Shown one piece after another: positions 1-7,031 of a stretch of DNA of 30,022 bases. Position 1 is the first letter of the stretch. Each line of letters opens with the position of its first letter. Below the pieces are notes generated by a model. That model was not told the origin of the DNA and did no database searches. It saw only the letters and a list, made by a program, of their open reading frames with translations. A program made the translations under genes and the position numbers. Source of the stretch: Burkholderiaceae bacterium (lineage in GTDB: Bacteria; Pseudomonadota; Gammaproteobacteria; Burkholderiales; Burkholderiaceae). The DNA is taken from NCBI GenBank assembly GCA_021166835.1, contig JAJPEN010000001.1, forward strand, positions 1 through 30,022. The letters are read 5' to 3'.

Positions 1-348
1 CGCCGCAGCCGCCTTGTCGACGCCGCCGGGCGCCCGCGCGCCGGCCTGCCCCGGCGTGGCCGCGGCAGCCGCAGGCGCAGCGGCCTTCGCGCCCGCGGCC
101 GCCTTCGCGTCGGTGTCCAGCCTTGCGATCAGCTCGTCGGCGACGACGGTCTCGCCGTCGCCCTTGAGGATCTCGACGAGCACGCCGTCGGCGGGAGCCG
201 GCAGCTCGAGCACCACCTTGTCGGTCTCGATGTCGATCAGGTTCTCGTCGCGCGCGACCGCTTCGCCGACCTTCTTGTGCCACTGCAGCAGCGTGGCCTC
301 GGCGACCGATTCGGACAGCTGCGGAACCTTGATCTCGATGAGGGGCAT
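1..348 (-). CDS. odhB: Dihydrolipoyllysine succinyltransferase (E2 of 2-oxoglutarate dehydrogenase), N-terminal part, cut by window edge
   Basis: Only the first 116 codons are present; the gene runs off the left edge. The visible part is an N-terminal lipoyl domain starting MPLIEIKVPQLSESV, with the lipoyl-lysine motif DIETDKVVLELPAP near residues 40-53, followed by an Ala/Pro-rich flexible linker. This is the usual start of the E2 component, which moves the succinyl group from E1 to CoA. The catalytic domain lies outside the window, so acyl specificity rests on the neighbour: odhA ends 26 bases upstream on the same strand. The ATG at 348 has a GGAGAA ribosome site about 8 bases upstream. Family identity is secure; an E2 of another 2-oxoacid dehydrogenase is excluded mainly by context. 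Confidence 0.93.
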   Translation of the reverse strand, partial: MPLIEIKVPQLSESVAEATLLQWHKKVGEAVARDENLIDIETDKVVLELPAPADGVLVEILKGDGETVVADELIARLDTDAKAAAGAKAAAPAAAAATPGQAGARAPGGVDKAAAA

Positions 349-374
349 CTACGATTCTCCGGGGCGAGCTCGCG

Positions 375-3242
375 TCAGGCGGCGTCGCGGTTGGTTTTTC
401 TGTTGCGCGGCCGCGCGGCGCCCAGCGCCGCGGCGAGCAGCTCCTTCTGCTGCGCGTAATGCTTGTCGTAATAGCCGACCGCCGGCGAAGCCGATGCCGC
501 ACGGCCCGCGTAGGCGAGCTTCTGGCCGTCCTTCAGCCCCTCGGCGATCCGGTGCTCGACGTAGAACCAGGCGCCCTGGTTCTGCGGCTCGTCCTGGCAC
601 CAGACGACCTGCGCGGCGGACGCATATTTCTTCATCTCGGCCTCGAAGGCCTTGTGCGGGAACGGATAGAGCTGCTCGATGCGCACCAGCGCGACGTCGT
701 CCAGCTCGCGCTCGCGGCGCGCGGCAAGCAGGTCGTAGTAGACCTTGCCGGTGCAGACGACGACGCGGCGCACGCGGCTCGCCTCGACGCTCGCGTCGCC
801 GATCACCGTGCGGAACTCGCCGGTGGCGAGATCCTTCAGCGACGACACCGCCTCCTTGTTCCGCAGCAGCGACTTCGGCGTCATGATGACCAGCGGCTTG
901 CGGAACAGGCGGATCATCTGCCGGCGCAGCAGGTGGAAGATCTGCGCGGGCGTCGTCGGCTGGCACACCTGCATGTTGTTCTCGGCGCACAGCTGCAGGA
1001 AGCGCTCCAGGCGCGCCGACGAGTGCTCCGGGCCCTGCCCTTCGTAGCCGTGCGGCAGCATCAGCACCAGCCCGTTGGCGCGGCCCCACTTGGTTTCGCC
1101 CGACGAGATGAACTGGTCGATGACCACCTGCGCGCCATTGGCGAAGTCGCCGAACTGCGCCTCCCAGATGACCAGCGTGTTCGGGTCGGACGACGCGTAG
1201 CCGTATTCGTAGGCGAGCACCGCCTCCTCGGACAGCACCGAGTCGATGACGATGAACTGCCCCTGCTTGTCGGCGACGAACTGCAGCGGAATGTACGAGC
1301 CCTGGTCCCAGCGCTCGCGGTTCTGGTCGTGCAGCACCGCGTGCCGATGCGTGAAGGTGCCGCGGCCGGAGTCCTGTCCCGACAGGCGCACGTCGTAGCC
1401 CGAAGCGAGCAGGCTGGCGAAGGCCATGTGCTCGCCCATCCCCCAGTCGAGCGGATGCTCGCCCTCGGCCATCGCGCGCCGGTCGTTGATCACGCGCTCG
1501 ACCAGCGGATGCAGCTTGAAGCTCTGGGGAACCGTGGTGATCTTCTCGCCCAGGCGCCGCAGCTCGGCCATCGGCACCGCCGTTTCGGCCGAGTCGGTCC
1601 ACTTGCGGTTCAGGAACGGCATCCAGTCGACCGCGAACTTGCTCTTGAAGTCGGTGATCACCGGATCGAAGGTGTGCTTGCCGTCGTCCATCGCCTTGCG
1701 ATACTCGGCGACCATGCGCTCGGGGTCGCTGTCGGCGACCACCTCCTGGCGCACCAGCTTGTCGGCATACAGCTTGCGCGTGCCCATGTGCTGGGCGACC
1801 TTCTTGTACATCATCGGCTGCGTGACGGCCGGCGTGTCCTGCTCGTTGTGGCCGAGCTTGCGGTAGCAGACGATGTCGACGACCACGTCCTTGCGGAACG
1901 CCTGCCGGAAGTCGAGCGCGAGCTGCGTGGCGTAGACCACGGCTTCCGGGTCGTCGCCGTTCACGTGCAGCACCGGCGCCTCGATCATCTTGACCACGTC
2001 GGTGCAATAGATCGTGGAGCGCGTGTCGCGCGGGTCGGAGGTGGTGAAGCCGATCTGGTTGTTGATGACGATGTGCACGGTGCCGCGCGTGCCGTAGCCG
2101 CGCGTCTGCGCCAGGTTCAGCGTTTCCATCACGACGCCCTGCCCGGCGAAGGCCGCGTCGCCGTGCACCAGCACCGGCAGGACCTGGTCGCCGTTGCGGT
2201 CGCCGCGGCGCGTCATCCGCGCGCGGCACGATCCCTCGACCACCGGGTTGACGATCTCGAGGTGCGAGGGGTTGAACGCCAGCGACAGGTGCACCGGCCC
2301 GCCGGGCGTGGTGATGTCGCTCGAGAAGCCCTTGTGGTACTTCACGTCGCCGCTGGGCAGGTCGTCGGCGTGGCGCCCCTCGAACTCGGCGAAAAGATCC
2401 TTCGGCATCTTGCCGAGCACGTTGACGAGCACGTTCAGGCGCCCGCGGTGCGCCATGCCGATGACGATTTCCTGGATGCCCGCCTGGCCGGCGCGGCGAA
2501 CCAGTTCGTCCATCGCCGGGATGAAGCTCTCGCCGCCTTCGAGCGAGAAGCGCTTCTGGCCGACGAATTTCGAATGCAGGTAGCGCTCGAGCCCTTCGGC
2601 GGCGGTGAGCCGCTCGAGAATGCGCTTCTTCTGGTCGGTGGAGTAGCTCGGACGCGAGCGCGTGGACTCGAGCCGCTCCTGCAGCCAGCGCTTCTGCGCC
2701 GGGTCGCTGATGTACATGAACTCGGCGCCGATCGAACCGCAGTAGGTGTCGCGCAGCGCCTTGACGATGTCGCGCAGCGGCGCGTTGTCGAAGCCGAAAT
2801 AGGTGTTCGCCGCCGAGTAGATGTGCGCGTGGTCGCCTTCGGTGAAGTCGTAGAAGGCCGGCTCGAGTTCCGGGATCGACGGGCGCTCCTGGCGCTTCAG
2901 CGGGTCGAGGTCGGCCCAGCGCGAGCCGAGGAAGCGGTAGGCGGCGATCAGCTGCTGGACGAAGACCTGCTTGCGCGCGGTGGCCGCGTCGCCGCCCATC
3001 TGCTGCGGCTGCAGCAGCCCCTCCTTCGCCCGCTCGGCGAAGGACTGGACGATCGGGCCGTGCGCGATGTCGCGCGTATCGGGGCTGCCGTCGGCGGCCG
3101 GAACGCCCTGCAGGCTGTCGAACCAGGCGCGCCACGCGTCGGGCACCGACGCGGGGTTGTTCAGGTAGCTCTCGTAGAGCTCTTCGACGTAGGGGGCGTT
3201 GCCGCCGAACAGATAGGAGTTCGACTGGAGCGCTTTGAACAT
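375..3242 (-). CDS. odhA: 2-oxoglutarate dehydrogenase E1 component
   Basis: This 955-residue thiamine-diphosphate enzyme decarboxylates 2-oxoglutarate and succinylates the lipoyl group of OdhB. The N-terminus has the E1o signature LFGGNAPYVEELYESYL. The ThDP-binding stretch begins GDAAFAGQG near residue 361 and ends with NNQIGFTT near 394. The length matches full E1o proteins (about 930-960 residues), and the C-terminal transketolase-like domain is intact. I place the start at the ATG at 3242, preceded by AAGGTGAAG. An in-frame TTG at 3278 would add 12 residues, but it lies inside a predicted leader hairpin and has no clear ribosome site. The gene is followed closely by odhB, so the two are very probably co-transcribed. 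No E3 (lpd) gene is in view. Confidence 0.97.
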   Translation of the reverse strand: MFKALQSNSYLFGGNAPYVEELYESYLNNPASVPDAWRAWFDSLQGVPAADGSPDTRDIAHGPIVQSFAERAKEGLLQPQQMGGDAATARKQVFVQQLIAAYRFLGSRWADLDPLKRQERPSIPELEPAFYDFTEGDHAHIYSAANTYFGFDNAPLRDIVKALRDTYCGSIGAEFMYISDPAQKRWLQERLESTRSRPSYSTDQKKRILERLTAAEGLERYLHSKFVGQKRFSLEGGESFIPAMDELVRRAGQAGIQEIVIGMAHRGRLNVLVNVLGKMPKDLFAEFEGRHADDLPSGDVKYHKGFSSDITTPGGPVHLSLAFNPSHLEIVNPVVEGSCRARMTRRGDRNGDQVLPVLVHGDAAFAGQGVVMETLNLAQTRGYGTRGTVHIVINNQIGFTTSDPRDTRSTIYCTDVVKMIEAPVLHVNGDDPEAVVYATQLALDFRQAFRKDVVVDIVCYRKLGHNEQDTPAVTQPMMYKKVAQHMGTRKLYADKLVRQEVVADSDPERMVAEYRKAMDDGKHTFDPVITDFKSKFAVDWMPFLNRKWTDSAETAVPMAELRRLGEKITTVPQSFKLHPLVERVINDRRAMAEGEHPLDWGMGEHMAFASLLASGYDVRLSGQDSGRGTFTHRHAVLHDQNRERWDQGSYIPLQFVADKQGQFIVIDSVLSEEAVLAYEYGYASSDPNTLVIWEAQFGDFANGAQVVIDQFISSGETKWGRANGLVLMLPHGYEGQGPEHSSARLERFLQLCAENNMQVCQPTTPAQIFHLLRRQMIRLFRKPLVIMTPKSLLRNKEAVSSLKDLATGEFRTVIGDASVEASRVRRVVVCTGKVYYDLLAARRERELDDVALVRIEQLYPFPHKAFEAEMKKYASAAQVVWCQDEPQNQGAWFYVEHRIAEGLKDGQKLAYAGRAASASPAVGYYDKHYAQQKELLAAALGAARPRNRKTNRDAA

Positions 3243-3247
3243 GATTT

Positions 3248-3324
3248 CTTCACCTTGCGGAACGAGTTTCTCGTCCAAGATGCCCGGCGTGCCTGCTGCT
3301 GCAGCCGGCGAACGGCGTCCGGCT
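3248..3324 (-). ncRNA. Candidate structured leader RNA upstream of odhA (sucA-type), sequestering the Shine-Dalgarno
   Basis: On the minus strand the bases just before odhA can fold. CTTG (3279-3276) pairs with CAAG (3257-3254), and inside this ACGAG pairs with CTCGT around an AAA loop. The outer right arm CAAG overlaps the AAGGTGAAG ribosome site (3256-3248). A second hairpin upstream pairs AGCCGG (3324-3319) with CCGGCT (3308-3303). A conserved 'sucA RNA motif' overlapping the ribosome site is known from Burkholderiales leaders of this same gene. I recognise placement and logic, not a verified consensus match. No ligand is inferred. Confidence 0.45.
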
Positions 3325-3417
3325 TCCGGAGCGGTCGTTCGAGATTCGACGAATGGATGGACGAGTTCAGCTCATCGGTATGCGTGCTCGCGAGGGAGCA
3401 GGGACTCGTCGATGGTA

Positions 3418-4509
3418 TCACCGCGCCGGAGAGTCCGCCTGTTGCGGGCCCGCCTGCCGGCGCATGCGCTCGGCCGTCTGCCGGTAGACGTCGACCGATC
3501 GGCCGCCGAGCGCGACCGCCCGCTCCGCGGCGCGCTGCGCGGCCTGCGCGTCGCCGGCGTCGGCGAAGGCGTGCGCGAGGTTGTTCCACGCGTCGGCGAA
3601 ATCGGGATGCCGCGCGAGCAGCGCCTCGTAGGCATCGACCGCCTCGCGCGGCCGTTCGTCGGCGAGCAGCGCGTTGGCACGTGCGAAGGCGACGAGCCGC
3701 TCGTCCGGCGCGCGCGCGAGCAGCGCGTCGTAGGCACGCATCGCCGCCCTGCGGTCGAGCCGCTCGAGCGCGACCGCCGCCCGCAGCGCCGCCATGGTGT
3801 CCGCGCTCGCCGGGATGCGCGCCGGGTCGACGACGATCATCGACCACGAGCCGGCACGCGTCCAGGTGCGCTCGAAGGCGTCGATCGACATCGGCATTGA
3901 CGCTTCGGTGCCCGAGTGCAGCACGACGACGCCGGCCGGCAGGTCGTAGCCGACGAGCACCGCGTAGTGCCAGATCGGCATCCACGACAGGCCGAGGTTC
4001 TGGAACACGAGCACCGGCACGCCGTCGGCGACGAGCCGCAGCATCGACGCCAGCCGCGCGTCGACCGGCAGCGAGAGCATCGACTCGCGCCGGGGCTGGG
4101 CGAGCATCTCGGCCTGCAGGCTTCCCCGGCGCGCCGGCAGGTACACCGCGTCGACGAGGCGCTGCAGCTCGACGGGGCGGCCCGCCGCGGCGAGCGTCAT
4201 CGCCAGCGCGGCCGGGCCGCACTGGTAGTCGCTCTGCGCGACGAAGGGCACGCCTTCGATGGCGACGCGCGGGGGAAGCGCCGGCGCCGGACGGACGGGC
4301 CCGCCGGCGTGCGCGGCTTGCCCGGCCTGCGCGGCTTGCCCGGCCTGCCCGGCCTCGGCGGACTGCCCGCCAACGGGCTTTCCGGAGTCGGCGAGCAGCG
4401 AGGCACGCAGCGCCGCGCTCTGCGGCGCCGCGCAGCCGGCGAGCGCCAGCGCCGCCAACGCCGCGAAAGCCCAACCGGGCGCACGAAGGAATCCGGCGCG
4501 CCCGCGCAT
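3418..4509 (-). CDS. PA2778-family C39-like cysteine peptidase lipoprotein with TPR-like C-terminus
   Basis: This is a predicted 363-residue lipoprotein. A hydrophobic signal ends in the lipobox LAGC near residues 24-27. It is followed by an Ala/Gly/Gln-rich linker encoded by an 18-base tandem repeat, then a papain-like C39 domain with the nucleophile in YQCGPAAL and a histidine in IWHYAVLVGYD. The last ~120 residues are helical and TPR-like (for example ADAWNNLAHAFADAGDAQAA). The domain order matches proteins annotated as PA2778 family; their substrate is unknown to me. The ATG at 4509 has GAGAAGG directly upstream, and only 5 bases separate it from the stop of the upstream PA2779-like gene, so the two look translationally coupled. 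Peptidase activity is inferred from motifs; a binding-only role is possible. Confidence 0.85.
   Translation of the reverse strand: MRGRAGFLRAPGWAFAALAALALAGCAAPQSAALRASLLADSGKPVGGQSAEAGQAGQAAQAGQAAHAGGPVRPAPALPPRVAIEGVPFVAQSDYQCGPAALAMTLAAAGRPVELQRLVDAVYLPARRGSLQAEMLAQPRRESMLSLPVDARLASMLRLVADGVPVLVFQNLGLSWMPIWHYAVLVGYDLPAGVVVLHSGTEASMPMSIDAFERTWTRAGSWSMIVVDPARIPASADTMAALRAAVALERLDRRAAMRAYDALLARAPDERLVAFARANALLADERPREAVDAYEALLARHPDFADAWNNLAHAFADAGDAQAAQRAAERAVALGGRSVDVYRQTAERMRRQAGPQQADSPAR
4310..4354. repeat. 18-base tandem repeat, 2.5 copies, inside the peptidase gene linker
   Basis: The unit TGCGCGGCTTGCCCGGCC occurs at 4310-4327 and 4328-4345, with a partial third copy to 4354. It is in frame in the minus-strand peptidase gene and encodes a six-residue Gly/Gln/Ala repeat between the lipobox and the C39 domain. 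Copy number could vary without a frameshift and would change tether length. Confidence 0.85.
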
Positions 4510-4514
4510 CCTTC

Positions 4515-4940
4515 TCAGCGGATCGGCCGCGTGAAGGGGAACACGCGCGTGAAGCCGAGGATGTCGGTGACGAGCAGGATCACGAATACCAGGAAGACGA
4601 CGCCCAGCACGCTGCCGCCGGCCGGCATCTGCTCGAGTCGATCGGCAAGCGCCTGCACCTGCAGGTCGTCGAGCGCCTGCACGCGCTCGCGCGCCTGCTG
4701 CGGATCGACGCCGAGCGATTCGAGCTGCGCGCGCACGTCGTCGCGCGCGAGGAGCGCGTCGATCGACGCGCGGTCGTGGCGCGGCCCAGCGACGCCTGAA
4801 GAGGCATCCGCCGCGGCGGCCGCGGCGAGCGCCTCCTCGGTGCCGACGACGCGCGCCTGCACCGGCGTCGGCGTGGTGGTGGCGACGAGCGCGACGACGA
4901 CGCCTGCGACGACGGCGCGCAACAGGGGGGTGGCGTTCAT
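4515..4940 (-). CDS. PA2779-family small membrane protein
   Basis: This 141-residue protein has a hydrophobic N-terminal segment (MNATPLLRAVVAGVVVALVA) that may be a signal peptide or anchor. A charged helical middle follows (DALLARDDVRAQLESLGVDP), and a second hydrophobic helix near the C-terminus (VFLVFVILLVTDILGF) leads into FTRVFPF. The C-terminal helix and ending are characteristic of proteins annotated PA2779 family, which have no established function. The ATG at 4940 has GGAG upstream. Its stop lies 5 bases before the C39 peptidase start, and this pairing of families suggests a joint role at the cell envelope. It is divergent from the kor operon, with 261 bases between them. Confidence 0.8.
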   Translation of the reverse strand: MNATPLLRAVVAGVVVALVATTTPTPVQARVVGTEEALAAAAAADASSGVAGPRHDRASIDALLARDDVRAQLESLGVDPQQARERVQALDDLQVQALADRLEQMPAGGSVLGVVFLVFVILLVTDILGFTRVFPFTRPIR

Positions 4941-5201
4941 GGAGTGCTCCGGTGGTGGATCGGCCGACCCGGCGACGCTGCTGCCCGTCCCGGATCGACC
5001 GATCATAGCCGCAGGAAACGCCGCCATGAAGAGACGGACGCGCGCCGGCGAGGGCATGCGGGCCGCGGCGCGGCGATCGCCCGGGCCGATCCACGTCGTT
5101 GTCGTAACTTCCTATCGTCGACCGATCTTCAGTAGTACAGTGGCCGGCGACGATCGCCGCAACGAACGGCGACATTGCACTGCACAAAGGAGGGAGACCC
5201 T

Positions 5202-7031
5202 TTGCAGGCGACCGATACGCGCAATCCCGACTATTTCCACCGGGTCGTCGATTGCCAATGGGCGTGCCCCGCCCACACCCCGGTTCCCGAGTACATCCGA
5301 CTGATCGCCGCCGGGCGCTACTCCGACGCCTATCTCGTCAACTGGCGCTCGAACGTCTTCCCCGGCATCCTGGGCCGCACCTGCGACCGGCCCTGCGAGC
5401 CGGCATGCCGGCGCGGGCGCGTCGAGGCACAGCAGGCCGAACGGCCCGAACCGGTGGCGATCTGCCGCCTCAAGCGCGTGGCCGCCGACTTCAAGGACGA
5501 CATCCGCGCGCGCCTGCCGCGGCCGGCGCGCAGGCCGAACGGCCGGCGCGTCGCCTGCGTCGGAGCGGGTCCGGCGTCGCTCACCGTCGCGCGCGACCTC
5601 GCCCCGCTCGGCTACACGGTCATCGTGTTCGACGCCGACACGCGCGCCGGCGGCATGATCCGCACGCAGATCCCGCGCTTTCGCCTGCCGGAAGCCGTCA
5701 TCGACGAGGAAACCGGCTACGTGCTCGACCTCGGCGCCGATTTCCGGGCGGGGACGCGCATCGATTCGATAAAGGCGCTGCTCGACGAAGGCTACGACGC
5801 GGTGTTCGTCGGCAGCGGCGCACCGCGCGGACGCGACCTCGACCTGCCCGGACGGCAGGAGGCGGCCGCGCACATCCATATCGGCATCGACTGGCTCGCC
5901 TCGGTGTCCTTCGGCCACGTCGATCGCATCGGGCGCCGCGTGCTCGTGCTCGGCGGCGGCAACACGGCGATGGACTGCTGCCGCACCGCGCGAAGGCTGG
6001 GCGGCGAAGAGGTCCACGTCGTCGTGCGTTCGGGCTTCGCCGAAATGAAGGCGTCGCCGTGGGAGAAGGAAGACGCGATGCACGAGGGCATCCCGATCCA
6101 CGACTTCCTCGTGCCGAAGGCCTTCCTGCACGAGAACGGGCGGCTCACCGGCATGCGCTTCGAGCCGGTCGAGGCGCGCTACGACGCCAACGGCCGCCGC
6201 TCGCTCGTGCCCACCGGCGCGCCCGATCGCGTCTTCGACTGCGACGAGGTGCTGATCGCCGTCGGCCAGGAGAACGCCTTTCCGTGGATCGAGCGCGACG
6301 CCGGCATCGAGTTCGACGCGCACGGCATGCCGGTGCTCGATCGCGTGTCGCTGCAATCGACGCGGCCCGAAGTTTTCTTCGGCGGCGACGCCGCGCTCGG
6401 GCCGAAGAACATCATCTGGGCCGTCGCGCAGGGCCACGAAGCGGCCGTCTCGATCGACCGCTTCCTGAACGGCGAGGCGGTCGACGCCCGCCCTGCGCCG
6501 GCGGTGACGATGATCGCGCAGAAGATGGGCATCCACGAGTGGAGCTACGACAACGAGCCGGTGCGCGACGAGCGCCACAAGGTGCCGTGGCACGACCCCT
6601 CGCGCGCGCTGCGCGACATCCGCATCGAAGTGGAGCTGGGCTTCGATGCGCAGACAGCCTGGCGCGAGGCGCAGCGCTGCCTGAACTGCGACGTGCAGAC
6701 GGTGTTCAGCGCGCCGCAGTGCATCGAATGCGACGCCTGCGTCGACATCTGCCCGACCGACTGCATCACCTTCCTGCCGCTTCCCGCCGATGCCGACGAG
6801 CGCACGGTGCGCGCCTCGCTGCGCGCGCCGGCGATGAACCCCGAGCAGCCGCTGTACGTGTCGACGCCGCTGAAGATGGGACGCGCGATGGTCAAGGACG
6901 AGGACGTCTGCCTGCACTGCGGCCTGTGCGCCGAGCGCTGCCCGACCGGCGCGTGGGACATGCGCAAGTTCCTGCTCGATGTCGCGCATGCGGGTCCGGC
7001 CTGCCGCGACGCCGCGCGCAAGGTGGCGTGA
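5202..7031 (+). CDS. korC: FAD/NAD(P)-binding oxidoreductase with ferredoxin domain, gamma subunit of 2-oxoacid:NADP+ oxidoreductase
   Basis: This 609-residue flavoprotein is built like the small subunit of glutamate synthase. An N-terminal cysteine cluster (DCQWACP, then CDRPCEPAC) comes first, then an FAD Rossmann motif GAGPAS near residue 121 and an NAD(P) site GGGNTA near 251. The C-terminal ferredoxin segment has two four-cysteine sets, CIECDACVDICP near 507 and CLHCGLCAERCP near 569. It should pass electrons from the KorAB iron-sulfur cluster to NADP+. I start it at TTG 5202 because the strong site AAAGGAGGG lies 7 bases upstream; an earlier TTG at 5175 precedes that site. Its TGA overlaps the next gene's ATG by one base. 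Size and order match the third subunit described for Azoarcus evansii 2-oxoglutarate:NADP+ oxidoreductase. Acceptor choice is inference. Confidence 0.85.
   Translation: MQATDTRNPDYFHRVVDCQWACPAHTPVPEYIRLIAAGRYSDAYLVNWRSNVFPGILGRTCDRPCEPACRRGRVEAQQAERPEPVAICRLKRVAADFKDDIRARLPRPARRPNGRRVACVGAGPASLTVARDLAPLGYTVIVFDADTRAGGMIRTQIPRFRLPEAVIDEETGYVLDLGADFRAGTRIDSIKALLDEGYDAVFVGSGAPRGRDLDLPGRQEAAAHIHIGIDWLASVSFGHVDRIGRRVLVLGGGNTAMDCCRTARRLGGEEVHVVVRSGFAEMKASPWEKEDAMHEGIPIHDFLVPKAFLHENGRLTGMRFEPVEARYDANGRRSLVPTGAPDRVFDCDEVLIAVGQENAFPWIERDAGIEFDAHGMPVLDRVSLQSTRPEVFFGGDAALGPKNIIWAVAQGHEAAVSIDRFLNGEAVDARPAPAVTMIAQKMGIHEWSYDNEPVRDERHKVPWHDPSRALRDIRIEVELGFDAQTAWREAQRCLNCDVQTVFSAPQCIECDACVDICPTDCITFLPLPADADERTVRASLRAPAMNPEQPLYVSTPLKMGRAMVKDEDVCLHCGLCAERCPTGAWDMRKFLLDVAHAGPACRDAARKVA

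Noticed and set aside
3243..3278. TTG at 3278 as the odhA start
   Set aside because: It has no ribosome site, lies in a leader hairpin, and the ATG at 3242 gives the family N-terminus with AAGGTGAAG upstream.
459..4799. A 1446-codon open frame on the plus strand over odhA and the peptidase gene
   Set aside because: It is antisense to genes with clear families, is rich in Arg/Ala/His as expected from a shadow frame in high-GC DNA, and shows no domain.
5145..5159. Six-bp hairpin upstream of korC considered as a riboswitch or attenuator
   Set aside because: It is too small and isolated, with no U-run and no alternative fold; such stems are common by chance at this GC content.
5175..5201. TTG at 5175 as the korC start
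   Set aside because: The strong AAAGGAGGG site would then be inside the coding region; TTG 5202 is correctly spaced from it.
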